From the NCBI GenBank assembly GCA_036510065.1, contig DATCEO010000017.1, positions 1 to 64,000 of the forward strand: a stretch of DNA of 64,000 nt. The letters are read 5' to 3'. Below the pieces are notes generated by a model that was not told the origin of the DNA, did no database searches, and worked only from the letters and a program-made list of their open reading frames with translations. This DNA is from DASUBV01 sp036510065. Its GTDB lineage: Bacteria; Actinomycetota; Actinomycetes; Streptosporangiales; Streptosporangiaceae. Both the position numbers and the translations under genes were made by a program. How positions within the stretch are numbered: the stretch's first letter is position 1; the number at the start of each line of letters is the position of its first letter. Below are positions 1-8,182 of this stretch, one piece after another.

Positions 1-52
1 GCCGCTACTGGCGGGGCTCATGGGGCCCCCGGGGGACGGTCGACGCCGTGAT

Positions 53-925
53 TCACGTCGCGACCCGATGGTCGCCGGTGTAGATGTTCATCGACGGGCC
101 GCGCAGGAAGCCGATCAGGGTCAGCCCGGCCTCGTCGGCCAGCTCCGCCGCCAGCGATGACGGCGCTGACACGGCCGCGAGCAGCGGAATGCCGGCCAGC
201 ACGGCCTTCTGCACCAGCTCGAACGAGGCGCGACCGGACACCAGCAGCGCGCATCCGGTCAGCGGCAGCTTGGCGTTGAGCAGCGCCCAGCCGACGATCT
301 TGTCGACCGCGTTGTGCCGCCCAACGTCCTCGCGCACGGCCAGCAGGTCGCCGTCGGCGGTGAACAGCCCGGCCGCGTGCAGGCCGCCGGTGCGATCGAA
401 CACCCGCTGGGCGGCCCGCAGCGCGTCCGGCAGCCCCGCGAGCGTGGCCGGCGTGACCCTGGCCTGGTCGGCGGACAGGTCAAGATCAGTCGTGGCGGCC
501 AGCTCGGCGATGCTGGTCTTGCCGCACACTCCGCACGCGCTGGTGGTCATGAAGTTGCGCCGCAGCTCCGGGCGCAGCGTCAGGCCGGGCCGCAGCGTGA
601 CATCGGCGATGTTCCCGGTGCCGGCGGCCCCCCCGTGGTCAGCATGCCCGTGGTCAGCATGGCCGCAGCGCTCACCAGAGCAGATCACGATGCCGGTGAT
701 GTCCTCGGGCGAGGTGATGACGCCCTCGCTGACCAGGAACCCAGCTGTCAGGTCGATGTCGTCGCCCGGCGTGCGCATGGTGATGGCGAGGGCCTCGCCG
801 TCGATCCGGATGCCCAGCGGCTCTTCCGCGGCCAGGAAGTCGGCCCGCTCCGCCGTCACGGGAGCCGTGGCGTCGCCCGGCAGCGAGATCCGCAGCACCC
901 GGCGCCGCGCCGTCCTGCCCGCCAT
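53..925 (-). CDS. fdhD: FdhD, formate dehydrogenase accessory sulfurtransferase
   Basis: FdhD passes sulfur from a cysteine desulfurase to the bis-MGD molybdenum cofactor of formate dehydrogenases in the cytoplasm. The 290-residue product has the family CGVCGK motif (Cys131, Cys134) and the conserved VREDVGRHNAVDK block near residues 195-210. A GGAGG ribosome-binding site precedes the ATG by about 5 nt. The selenocysteine and Mo-cofactor genes that follow suggest its client is a seleno-formate dehydrogenase, which is not in the window. One oddity is a His/Asp-rich insertion at about residues 86-100, built from two tandem HADHG-type units. Confidence 0.95.
   Translation of the reverse strand: MAGRTARRRVLRISLPGDATAPVTAERADFLAAEEPLGIRIDGEALAITMRTPGDDIDLTAGFLVSEGVITSPEDITGIVICSGERCGHADHGHADHGGAAGTGNIADVTLRPGLTLRPELRRNFMTTSACGVCGKTSIAELAATTDLDLSADQARVTPATLAGLPDALRAAQRVFDRTGGLHAAGLFTADGDLLAVREDVGRHNAVDKIVGWALLNAKLPLTGCALLVSGRASFELVQKAVLAGIPLLAAVSAPSSLAAELADEAGLTLIGFLRGPSMNIYTGDHRVAT
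642..671. repeat. 15-nt tandem duplication inside fdhD
   Basis: Two perfect, adjacent copies of CCCGTGGTCAGCATG. On the coding strand they produce the duplicated His-Ala-Asp-His-Gly stretch of FdhD. The length is a multiple of three, so the frame is kept. Confidence 0.8.
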
Positions 926-982
926 CGGTACCTCCGGCCGTCATCGCTTGCTTTCCCGCCCTTACGAGGCTAGCTGGCCGGC

Positions 983-1471
983 CTAGCGCCAGTGGTCGAG
1001 CGGCACCGGGCCGCGGCTGAGGACCGTGCGGATGGCGAAGGTGCTGCGCGCCTCTACTACCTGCGGAATGGCCAGGACCTGATCCAGCAGCAGCTGCTCG
1101 TAGCCGGCCAGGTCCGGCGCGGCCACCTCCACCATGAAGTCGGCGGTGCCGGAGGTGACATAGCAGGCCACCACGGCCGGGATGGCCGTGAGCGCCCGCT
1201 CGATCTGCGCCGAGGTCTCTCGCGAGTGACCCTCGACCCGCAGCCCGATGAAGGCCGTCAGGCCGAGTCCCGCGCTGGCTCGGTCGACCTCGGCGCGGTA
1301 GCCCGCGATGATGCCGCTGCTCTCCAGCGCCTTGACCCGGCGCAGGCAGGCGGACGGGGACAGCGAGACGGCCTCGGCGAGGTCGACGTTCGCGATCCGC
1401 CCGTCGCGCTGAAGCTCGGTCACGATGGCACGATCAATGCGGTCTGCCTTCTCAGCTGCCATGAAACTCAT
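983..1471 (-). CDS. Lrp/AsnC family transcriptional regulator
   Basis: A feast/famine DNA-binding regulator of about 162 residues. It has an N-terminal winged helix-turn-helix (DRAIVTELQRDGRIANVDLAEAV, then SPSACLRRVKALE) and a C-terminal RAM ligand-binding/oligomerisation domain. An upstream in-frame start exists, but it would push the coding region across the probable operator, and family members begin just before the AAEKADRIDRAI segment. An ATG nine bases further in is also possible. The gene is divergent from an amino-acid permease, the usual arrangement when an AsnC-type protein controls a transporter. The effector cannot be read from the sequence. Confidence 0.85.
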   Translation of the reverse strand: MSFMAAEKADRIDRAIVTELQRDGRIANVDLAEAVSLSPSACLRRVKALESSGIIAGYRAEVDRASAGLGLTAFIGLRVEGHSRETSAQIERALTAIPAVVACYVTSGTADFMVEVAAPDLAGYEQLLLDQVLAIPQVVEARSTFAIRTVLSRGPVPLDHWR

Positions 1472-1491
1472 GTTATCGCCTGGATAGCAGT

Positions 1492-1501
1492 ACAATATTG
1501 T
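1492..1501. promoter_or_regulatory. AT-rich palindrome, probable Lrp/AsnC operator
   Basis: A perfect ten-base palindrome, ACAATATTGT, in the spacer between the divergent Lrp-type regulator and the permease. It is the most AT-rich word of the neighbourhood and resembles the AT-rich core of Lrp-family sites. Its regulatory role is inferred. Confidence 0.45.
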
Positions 1502-1567
1502 GAGGAGAGGGCCTAATCGCGCAATCTTTGCCATCGCGTGCGAGCGGATCTCGGCCAGGCTGCTGTC

Positions 1568-2863
1568 ATGACGAAATCAGCGCCGGAGGTGCTGCCCGCC
1601 ACGCATCCAGCGTCCCCGCGGAAGCGGGACGGCGACCCGCACGCTTCCCGTCCCCTGTCCGTCGCGCGCGGGGCGGCCCTGTATATCGGGGCCCTGCTGG
1701 GCCCCGGCCTGCTGCTGCTGCCGGGGCTGGCTGCCGCGCAGGCAGGCCCGGCGTCGGTGCTGGCGTGGCTGGCGCTGATCGGGCTGTCGGCGCTGCTGGC
1801 CGTGGTCTTCGCGGCCCTGGGCCGGGCGGTGCCGTCGGCGGGCGGCGTGATCAGCTACACCGCCGCGGGCCTGGGCCAGCGGGCGGGCGCCGCGGCCGGC
1901 TGGTGCTTCCTGGCCGGCGTGGCCTGCGGCGCCCCGATCGTCTGCCTCATCGGGGCCAGCTACGTCGCGGAGCTGACCGGCGGCGGTCAGCTGGTGCGCG
2001 CGGCGGTGGCCGGCGGCCTGCTGCTGGCCGTGCTCGGCCTGGCCCTCGGCGGCGTCCGGGCGACGACCACGGCCCAGCTGGTGCTGGTCGCGCTGCTGAT
2101 CGTCGTAGTCGTGGTGGCCGTGACCGGATCGGCGCCGGCGGCCCGCGCCGCGAACTGGATACCGTTCGCGCCGCATGGCTGGCCGTCGATCGGCCGGGCC
2201 GCGTCCACCCTGATGCTGTCGTTCGTCGGCTGGGAGGCGGTCGCCCCGCTGACCGCCCGGTTCGCCGACCCGGCCCGGCAGCTGCCCCGGGTCATCGTCA
2301 TCGCGTTCGGCACCACCGCCCTGCTCTACCTGGGTTTGGCCGCGGCCACCATCGGCAGCCTGGGCCGCCGGGCCGGGACCGACGTGCCGCTAGCCGACCT
2401 GCTCCAGCTGGCCGTCGGGCCGCCGGGTCGCGCCGCTGCGGCCGTGGCCGCCCTGGTGCTCACCCTGGGCGCAACCAATGCCTACCTGTCCGGGGCCACC
2501 GAGATGCTCCGGCAGCTGACTGGCACCCGGCGCTGCGCACCGCCAGGCAGGCGCCCGGCGCGCCCGCTGCTGCTGGTGATCGGCGCCGGGGGCCTGGCGC
2601 TCATCGGCCTGCAGGCGCTGCACGTAGTAAGCACGGGGGCGCTGGTCATCCTGCCGACCACCATGTTCCTGTGCGTCTACCTGACGTGTCTCGCCTCAGC
2701 GGCGCGGGTCCTGTCCGGCCCGGCCCGCCTCGCGGCGCTGCCGGCACTGCTGGTCGTCGCCGTCGTCCTGGCCTTCTGCGGGTGGGCGCTGGCGGCCGCT
2801 GCGGGCATCGGACTGATCGCGGCGGCCAGAGCCAGGACCGCGACCGCCGGGCTCAGCGGATGA
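1568..2863 (+). CDS. APC superfamily amino-acid permease
   Basis: Integral membrane transporter of 431 residues with about 12 hydrophobic segments. The first segment carries the small-residue-rich pattern GAALYIGALLGPGLLLLPGLAA, typical of APC-family TM1 around the unwound substrate site. I chose the ATG rather than a GTG 30 nt upstream because the residues between are not membrane-like and lie closer to the operator. The divergent Lrp-type gene suggests amino-acid-responsive control. The 3' end overlaps the convergent selD by 11 nt. Substrate unknown. Confidence 0.85.
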   Translation: MTKSAPEVLPATHPASPRKRDGDPHASRPLSVARGAALYIGALLGPGLLLLPGLAAAQAGPASVLAWLALIGLSALLAVVFAALGRAVPSAGGVISYTAAGLGQRAGAAAGWCFLAGVACGAPIVCLIGASYVAELTGGGQLVRAAVAGGLLLAVLGLALGGVRATTTAQLVLVALLIVVVVVAVTGSAPAARAANWIPFAPHGWPSIGRAASTLMLSFVGWEAVAPLTARFADPARQLPRVIVIAFGTTALLYLGLAAATIGSLGRRAGTDVPLADLLQLAVGPPGRAAAAVAALVLTLGATNAYLSGATEMLRQLTGTRRCAPPGRRPARPLLLVIGAGGLALIGLQALHVVSTGALVILPTTMFLCVYLTCLASAARVLSGPARLAALPALLVVAVVLAFCGWALAAAAGIGLIAAARARTATAGLSG

Positions 2864-3848
2864 CCAGCACCGCCGGGCCTGCCGCCACCAGCTCGCCGAT
2901 GACCGGTGCCCCCGGCACCTCGCCGGCCACCAGCAGCCCCCCGGAGGTCTGCGCGTCGGCGAGCAGCAGCAGGTCATCGTCCGTTATTCCGTCGAAGTTG
3001 GCGTGGGGTGCTACCCAGTCCAGGTTCCGGCGGCTGCCGCCCGGCACGTAGCCGGCCCGCAGGGCCGCCCGCGCGCCGTCGATAAGGGGCACGGCGGCGT
3101 GATCGATGACCGCGGTGACGCCGCTGGCCCTGGCCAGCTTGAACAGGTGACCGAGCAGGCCGAAGCCGGTCACGTCAGTGGCGCAGCGGATCCCGGCGGC
3201 CAGCGCCTGCCGGCTCGCCTGCGCGTTGAGCGTCGTCATCACCGCGATGGCCTCGGGGAAGACCTCGCCGGTGGCCTTGTGCCGCGAGTTCAGGACGCCG
3301 ATGCCCAGCGGCTTGGTGAGCGAGAGCGGCAGGCCGGCCCGTCCGGCGTCGATCCGCAGCAGGGCCGCCGGGTCGGCCAGCCCGGTCACGGCCATGCCGT
3401 ACTTGGGCTCGGGATCATCGATGCTGTGACCGCCCGCGACGTGGCAGCCCGCCGCCCGGGCGGCGTCCAGGCCGCCGCGCAGCACCTCGGCGGCGAGGTC
3501 CGCGCTGAGCACGGCCCGCGGCCAGCCGAGCAGGTTCAGGGCCACGAGCGGCTCGCCGCCGACGGCGTAGACGTCCGACAGGGCGTTGGTCGCGGCGATC
3601 TGGCCGAAGGTGTAGGCGTCGTCGACCACGGGGGTGAAGAAGTCAGCCGTGGCCACGATGGCCCGGCCGGGGCTGATCTGCACGACGGCGGCGTCGTCAC
3701 CGTGCTCGATGCCGATCAGGAGGTCGGGTGCCTGCCGATCGGGAATCAGCCGGGCGACGGCCGCCTCCAGCTCGCCGGGCGGGATCTTGCAGGCGCAGCC
3801 GCCGCCGTGGGCGTACTGAGTGAGCCGGATGCTGGTCGTCGCGGGCAT
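2853..3848 (-). CDS. selD: SelD, selenide water dikinase (selenophosphate synthase)
   Basis: Makes selenophosphate from selenide and ATP, the selenium donor used by SelA. The 331-residue protein has the glycine-rich active-site loop HGGGCACK with Cys18 and Lys21. Many organisms have selenocysteine at the first of these cysteines, but here the codon is Cys, so the enzyme does not depend on its own pathway. Downstream blocks (ATADFFTPVVDD, DVYAVGG, GGHSIDDPEPKYG) match the family. I prefer the ATG over an upstream GTG because a TACAGT box sits 7 nt before it, suggesting a leaderless mRNA. It belongs with selA, selB and tRNA-Sec nearby. Confidence 0.96.
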   Translation of the reverse strand: MPATTSIRLTQYAHGGGCACKIPPGELEAAVARLIPDRQAPDLLIGIEHGDDAAVVQISPGRAIVATADFFTPVVDDAYTFGQIAATNALSDVYAVGGEPLVALNLLGWPRAVLSADLAAEVLRGGLDAARAAGCHVAGGHSIDDPEPKYGMAVTGLADPAALLRIDAGRAGLPLSLTKPLGIGVLNSRHKATGEVFPEAIAVMTTLNAQASRQALAAGIRCATDVTGFGLLGHLFKLARASGVTAVIDHAAVPLIDGARAALRAGYVPGGSRRNLDWVAPHANFDGITDDDLLLLADAQTSGGLLVAGEVPGAPVIGELVAAGPAVLVIR

Positions 3849-3855
3849 GCCTGAA

Positions 3856-3861
3856 ACTGTA
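3856..3861 (-). promoter_or_regulatory. -10 box of selD (probable leaderless transcript)
   Basis: TACAGT on the minus strand, 7 nt before the selD ATG. With a normal -10 to start-site distance, transcription would begin at or next to the start codon. No clear -35 element is visible. Confidence 0.4.
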
Positions 3862-3942
3862 GGCACCCTCGGTGCAGCGGGAGAGGGCGGTAGCCCCCCG
3901 GCGGCAGTATGGTCCGGTCAGGACAGCTGACGGAGGTTTGCC

Positions 3943-5817
3943 GTGACCGAGGACATCCTGGAGCAGCGCGCCGCCACCCAGCGGGCCGCGGGCGGCCGCA
4001 CGATCTGCGATCACCTGCAGTCGGCGGCCGCGGACTGGGGCGAGCTGCCCGCCTACGCCGACCGGGACGGCGGCCCGTGGCAGGTCCTGACCTGGCAGCA
4101 GACGCGGGAGCGCGTGCTGCGGCTGGCGGCGAGCTTTGTCGCGCTGGGCCTGCAGCCCGGCGAGAAGGTCGCGCTCATGCTGCCGAACCGGCTGGAGCAC
4201 GTGCTGGCCGACCTGGGCGCGCTGCATGCCGGGGGAGTGCCGGTGACCTTTTACCCGACGCTGGCGCCCGACCAGGTCGCCTACATGGCGGCGAACTGTG
4301 ACGCCAGGATCGCCGTCCTGGACGGCGCGGCCGACCTGGGGCGCTGGCAGCCGGTGCTCGCGCAGCTGCCGGGCCTGCGGCATGTGATCGTGCGGGACCC
4401 GGAGGCCTGCCCGGCGGGCGAGCCATACCTGAGCTGGAGCGAGTTCGCGGCCCTGGGCGAGGGTCAGGGGCCCGAGGCGGCGCAGGAGGTAGCCGGCCGG
4501 ATCACGGCGATCCGGCCCGAGGACCCGCTCACCCTGCTGTACACCTCCGGGACGACCGGTAACCCCAAGGGCGTCATCGTGACCCACGCCAGCGCGGCGT
4601 ACGAGGTGGTGGCCACCACCGTCTCGGGAAACGCCAGGCTGCACACGCGCTGGGTTTCCTACCTGCCGCTGGCCCATATCGCGGAGCGGATGTTCACCTT
4701 GTACCTGGCCATTTATAACGGCTGGAACGTCCATTTCTGCCACAACGCGTCGACCGACCTGGTGGCCACGGTGAGCGACGTCAAGCCGACGGCGTTCTTC
4801 GGCGTGCCCCGGGTGTGGGAGAAGATCCAGGCTGGCCTCCAGGCTCTGCTGGCGGCCGAGGCGCACGAGGGCCGGCGGGCGGCCGTGGCCGCGGCGATGG
4901 ACACCGGGCTGCGGTACGTGCGCAGCTGCCAGTACGGCCGGCAGGCCAGCGACGAGCTGGCCGCCGAGTTCGCCGCCGCGGAGCAGGCCGTGCTGCGGCC
5001 CATCCGGTCCCTGCTCGGCCTGGGCGATGCCGAGATCGTCGTCAGCGCGGCCGCGCCGCTGCCGCCCGACGTCGGCGCGTTCTTCGGCGGTCTGGGCCTG
5101 CGCATCCTGGACGTGTACGGGATGACGGAGACCGCCGGGGCCTTCACGGTCAATACCATGACCGCCTTCAAGCTGGGGACCGTGGGCCAGCCGGTGGCCG
5201 GGACCGAGGTGGAGATCGCGGCGGACGGCGAGATCCTGACCCGCGGGCCGCTGAACACGCCGGGCTACCTGGGCCTGCCCGAGCAGACCGCCGAGCTCCT
5301 GGACGCCGACGGATGGCTGCACACCGGCGACATCGGAACGCTCGACGACGACGGCTTCGTGTCGGTCATCGACCGGAAGAAGGAGCTCATCATCACCGCG
5401 GGCGGCGAGAACATCGCGCCCGCCGCGATCGAGAACCTGCTAGTCGCCCATCCGCTGGTCGGCCAGGCGCTGGCCTACGGTGACCGGCGCCCCTACGTCG
5501 TGGCGGTGCTGACCCTGGACGGCGAGGTCGCCCCGGCCTGGGCCAGGGCCCGCGGCATCGACGCGGGCTCCCTGGCGGAGCTGGCCGAGCATCCCGAGGT
5601 GCTCGCGTCGGTCGCGGCGGCGGTCGCGGCGGCCAACGCCAAGCTGGCGCGGGTGCAGCAGGTCAAGGCGTGGCGGCTGCTGCCGGTGGAGTGGACGGCC
5701 GAGAGCGAGGAGCTCACCCCGACGCTCAAGCTCAAGCGCCGCGTGGTGCACGCCAAGTACGCCGACGTCATCGAGGCGCTGTACGACGCGCGGGACGAGG
5801 CGTCCGGCCGCCGGTAA
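3943..5817 (+). CDS. Long-chain fatty-acid--CoA ligase (AMP-binding, FadD15-like)
   Basis: Activates a fatty acid through an acyl-adenylate to acyl-CoA. The 624-residue protein has the ATP-binding P-loop LLYTSGTTGNPKG (about 200-212), the YGMTETAG adenylate motif (about 391-398), DGWLHTGDIG, and the hinge DRKKELIITAGGENIAP (about 476). This is the full domain set of the long-chain ANL ligases. The GTG start has a GGAGG site 6 nt upstream. It lies between selD and the tRNA-Sec gene with no evident functional link to selenium. Confidence 0.92.
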   Translation: MTEDILEQRAATQRAAGGRTICDHLQSAAADWGELPAYADRDGGPWQVLTWQQTRERVLRLAASFVALGLQPGEKVALMLPNRLEHVLADLGALHAGGVPVTFYPTLAPDQVAYMAANCDARIAVLDGAADLGRWQPVLAQLPGLRHVIVRDPEACPAGEPYLSWSEFAALGEGQGPEAAQEVAGRITAIRPEDPLTLLYTSGTTGNPKGVIVTHASAAYEVVATTVSGNARLHTRWVSYLPLAHIAERMFTLYLAIYNGWNVHFCHNASTDLVATVSDVKPTAFFGVPRVWEKIQAGLQALLAAEAHEGRRAAVAAAMDTGLRYVRSCQYGRQASDELAAEFAAAEQAVLRPIRSLLGLGDAEIVVSAAAPLPPDVGAFFGGLGLRILDVYGMTETAGAFTVNTMTAFKLGTVGQPVAGTEVEIAADGEILTRGPLNTPGYLGLPEQTAELLDADGWLHTGDIGTLDDDGFVSVIDRKKELIITAGGENIAPAAIENLLVAHPLVGQALAYGDRRPYVVAVLTLDGEVAPAWARARGIDAGSLAELAEHPEVLASVAAAVAAANAKLARVQQVKAWRLLPVEWTAESEELTPTLKLKRRVVHAKYADVIEALYDARDEASGRR

Positions 5818-5828
5818 GGTCTCATCCC

Positions 5829-5924
5829 GGAGGCGTCAGGGTGCCTGGTGGCCCCCCCGGTCTTCAAAACCGGCGGACGGCGCGCAGCGTCGTCGGCGGG
5901 TTCGATTCCCGTCCGCCTCCGCCA
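5829..5924 (+). tRNA. selC: tRNA-Sec (selenocysteine, anticodon TCA)
   Basis: A 96-nt tRNA. The acceptor GGAGGCG pairs with CGCCTCC, the anticodon loop CTTCAAA carries TCA at 5864-5866, and there is an extra-long GC-rich variable arm. The T-loop is TTCGATT, and G plus an encoded CCA form the 3' end. The TCA anticodon and large variable arm are diagnostic of selenocysteine tRNA, which reads UGA. It lies between selD and selA/selB, so the whole Sec-insertion machinery is clustered. Confidence 0.97.
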
Positions 5925-5981
5925 CCGGCGGGACGGCCCGCCACCAGTAGCCCCGGGGCCGCTGGGGCGGGCCGTCAGCCG

Positions 5982-6707
5982 CTATTCGCTCTTGGTCCCG
6001 AAGGGCGAGGTTGATTCCGGGTACTGGCCGGACGGAGACGTCGGGAACTGGCTCGTGGAGGCCGGGTACCGGTCCTGGGTCTGCGTCGGCTCGTCACCCG
6101 GGAACGGCCGGGGCCCGGCCGGGAACTGGCCCGCCGCGGTCGTGGCGGGGGCCGGGGTGACCTCGTCCGCCGAGTCGGGCGAGTCGCTGCCGTAGTTGTC
6201 GCCGCTGTCGGCCCTGGCCGCGTCCCGGGCCGAGAGCATCGAGAACCGGCCGATAGCGATCGCGCCGAAGAAGATGACCAGAATGCCGACTCCGGTGAAG
6301 AAGCCGATCTCCTCCAGGAACATCCACTTTGCCGACGAGCTAATCCCGGCCGCGCCGTGCGCGAGGGGAGTGCCGGGGGTGATCGACGTCTGATTCAGGA
6401 CGGTGTCCACAATCCCGGCTCCGGCGATGAACCAGGCGCCGCCCGCGGCGGCCAGCAGACCGCCGAACATGCCTGCCGCCCGGCTGCGGGTGACCAGCAC
6501 GAGCAGTCCGCCCGCCGCGGCGGCCGCCCCGGGCAGGATCGACAGGTAGAGCCGGCCGGAGGTGTAGGCCCAGGCCTTGTCCGGGCCGTACGCAAATTTG
6601 AAGTAGGGCCCGATGAACGGGATCAGCGCGCCCCAGACGCCGAGCAGAATCAGCAGCAGCCCGCACAGTCCGCCGCGCCTGCGCGGAATTCGTGCTAGTT
6701 CGGCCAT
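5982..6707 (-). CDS. Hypothetical membrane protein, four TM segments and a disordered tail
   Basis: 241 residues, family not recognised. Four hydrophobic segments lie at about 12-35, 55-75, 78-100 and 130-152. The remaining 85 residues form a polar Pro/Ser/Thr-rich tail (QFPAGPRPFPG, QFPTSPSGQYPE) that looks disordered and cytoplasmic. A GGGAG ribosome-binding site precedes the ATG. It points away from tRNA-Sec and is divergent from selA. No enzymatic motif is visible. Confidence 0.7.
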   Translation of the reverse strand: MAELARIPRRRGGLCGLLLILLGVWGALIPFIGPYFKFAYGPDKAWAYTSGRLYLSILPGAAAAAGGLLVLVTRSRAAGMFGGLLAAAGGAWFIAGAGIVDTVLNQTSITPGTPLAHGAAGISSSAKWMFLEEIGFFTGVGILVIFFGAIAIGRFSMLSARDAARADSGDNYGSDSPDSADEVTPAPATTAAGQFPAGPRPFPGDEPTQTQDRYPASTSQFPTSPSGQYPESTSPFGTKSE

Positions 6708-6846
6708 AGGGTCTCACTCCCTGAGTAATCGGAAGATTAAGACTTGCACACGTCGCGTACCCCGCGCGGGCGCCCTTATGCAAAGTGCTGGCAAACCGGC
6801 AAACTAGACCAGTTCACGGCAGGCCATCTTCCGTCTCCAGGCAGGT

Positions 6847-8169
6847 ATGGTCGCGCTCGTGGACGTCCGCAGGCTCATTCCGCGCACTGACGCGGTTCTG
6901 GCTGATCCCCGGCTGGCTGGCGCGCAGCGGCGGCTGGGCCGGCCGCTGGTCCTGGCCGCGGTCCGGCAGGCTCAGGATCGGGCCCGGGCCGGCGAGATCG
7001 AGCCCTCGGCGGTGGCGGACGTGGCGGCGGCGGCGCTGCCGCCAGTGGCCGCGTCCCTGACCCCGGTGATCAATGCCACCGGCGTGCTGCTGCACACCAA
7101 CCTCGGCCGCGCGCCGCTGTCGGCGGCCGCTCGCGAGGCGGTGCAGGCCGCCGCGGGCTGCACGGACCTTGAGTTCGACCTGGCTTCCGGCAGCCGGGGG
7201 CAGCGGGGCCGGGGCATGCTCGCCGCGCTGCGCGCCGCGGTCCCCGACGCCGAGGCGGTGGCTGTCGTCAACAACAACGCGGCCGCGCTGGTGCTAGCCG
7301 CGACCGCGCTCGCCGCCGGGCGCGAGATCGTCGTCAGCCGCGGCGAGCTGATCGAGATCGGGGACGGGTTCCGGCTGCCCGCGCTTCTGGAGTCCACGGG
7401 CGCCCGCATCCGCGAGGTTGGCACGACCAACCGCACCACCGCGGGGGACTACTCCGGCGCCATCGGACCGGACACCGGCTTCCTGCTCAAGGTGCACCCG
7501 TCCAACTACCGGATCGAGGGCTTCACGGCCAGCGCCAGCGTCGCCGACCTGGCCACCCTGGGCGTGCCCGTCGTGGGGGATATCGGATCCGGGCTGCTGG
7601 GCCCGCATCCGCTGCTGCCCGACGAGCCCGACGCGGCCAGCTGGCTGCGGGCCGGCGCCGCGCTCGTCACCGCCAGCGGTGACAAGCTGCTCGGCGGCCC
7701 CCAGGCCGGCCTGCTGCTCGGCCGTGCGGAGCTGATCGGCCAGCTGGCCCGCCATCCGCTGGCCAGGGCGCTGCGAGTCGACAAACTGACCGTGGCCGCC
7801 CTGGAAGCGACCCTGGCCGGGCCGCCGGCACCGGTCGCCGAGGCACTGGCCGCCGATCCCCGCGAGCTGCGCGATCGTAGTGAACGGATGGCTCAGCAAC
7901 TCACCGTGGCCGGAGTCGACGCGCGGTCGGTGGCGGCCCAGGCCGCGGTGGGCGGCGGCGGCGCCCCCGGCGTCGGGCTGGCCAGCGCGGCCGTGAGCCT
8001 GCCGGCCGCGCTGGCCCCGGCCCTGCGGTCGGGGGAAGCGGTGAGGCGCGGCACGACGCCGGCCGTCGTGGGGCGGATCGACGACGGGCGGCTGCTGCTC
8101 GACCTGCACGCCGTCGCCCCGGCGGACGACGCCGTGCTCTGCGCGGCGGTCCTCGCGGCGGCCGGGTAG
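6847..8169 (+). CDS. selA: SelA, L-seryl-tRNA(Sec) selenium transferase
   Basis: A PLP enzyme that converts Ser-tRNA(Sec) to Sec-tRNA(Sec) with selenophosphate. The 440-residue product is normal bacterial length. It has the N-terminal VINATGVLLHTNLGRAPLS signature (about 75-93) and the PLP lysine in the SGDKLLGGPQAG motif (Lys280). selB starts 13 nt downstream, so the two are probably cotranscribed. The ATG has only a weak AGG-type ribosome-binding site. Confidence 0.97.
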   Translation: MVALVDVRRLIPRTDAVLADPRLAGAQRRLGRPLVLAAVRQAQDRARAGEIEPSAVADVAAAALPPVAASLTPVINATGVLLHTNLGRAPLSAAAREAVQAAAGCTDLEFDLASGSRGQRGRGMLAALRAAVPDAEAVAVVNNNAAALVLAATALAAGREIVVSRGELIEIGDGFRLPALLESTGARIREVGTTNRTTAGDYSGAIGPDTGFLLKVHPSNYRIEGFTASASVADLATLGVPVVGDIGSGLLGPHPLLPDEPDAASWLRAGAALVTASGDKLLGGPQAGLLLGRAELIGQLARHPLARALRVDKLTVAALEATLAGPPAPVAEALAADPRELRDRSERMAQQLTVAGVDARSVAAQAAVGGGGAPGVGLASAAVSLPAALAPALRSGEAVRRGTTPAVVGRIDDGRLLLDLHAVAPADDAVLCAAVLAAAG

Positions 8170-8182
8170 GCGGGCGGCCGAC

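Noticed and set aside
2853..3848. SelD as a selenoprotein
   Set aside because: The active-site codons are Cys (TGC), with no in-frame TGA, so there is no selenocysteine in this protein.
3697..5322. Minus-strand frame of 541 codons running from the ligase into selD
   Set aside because: It is antisense to the acyl-CoA ligase and ends in a wrong frame of selD. No motif or ribosome-binding site.
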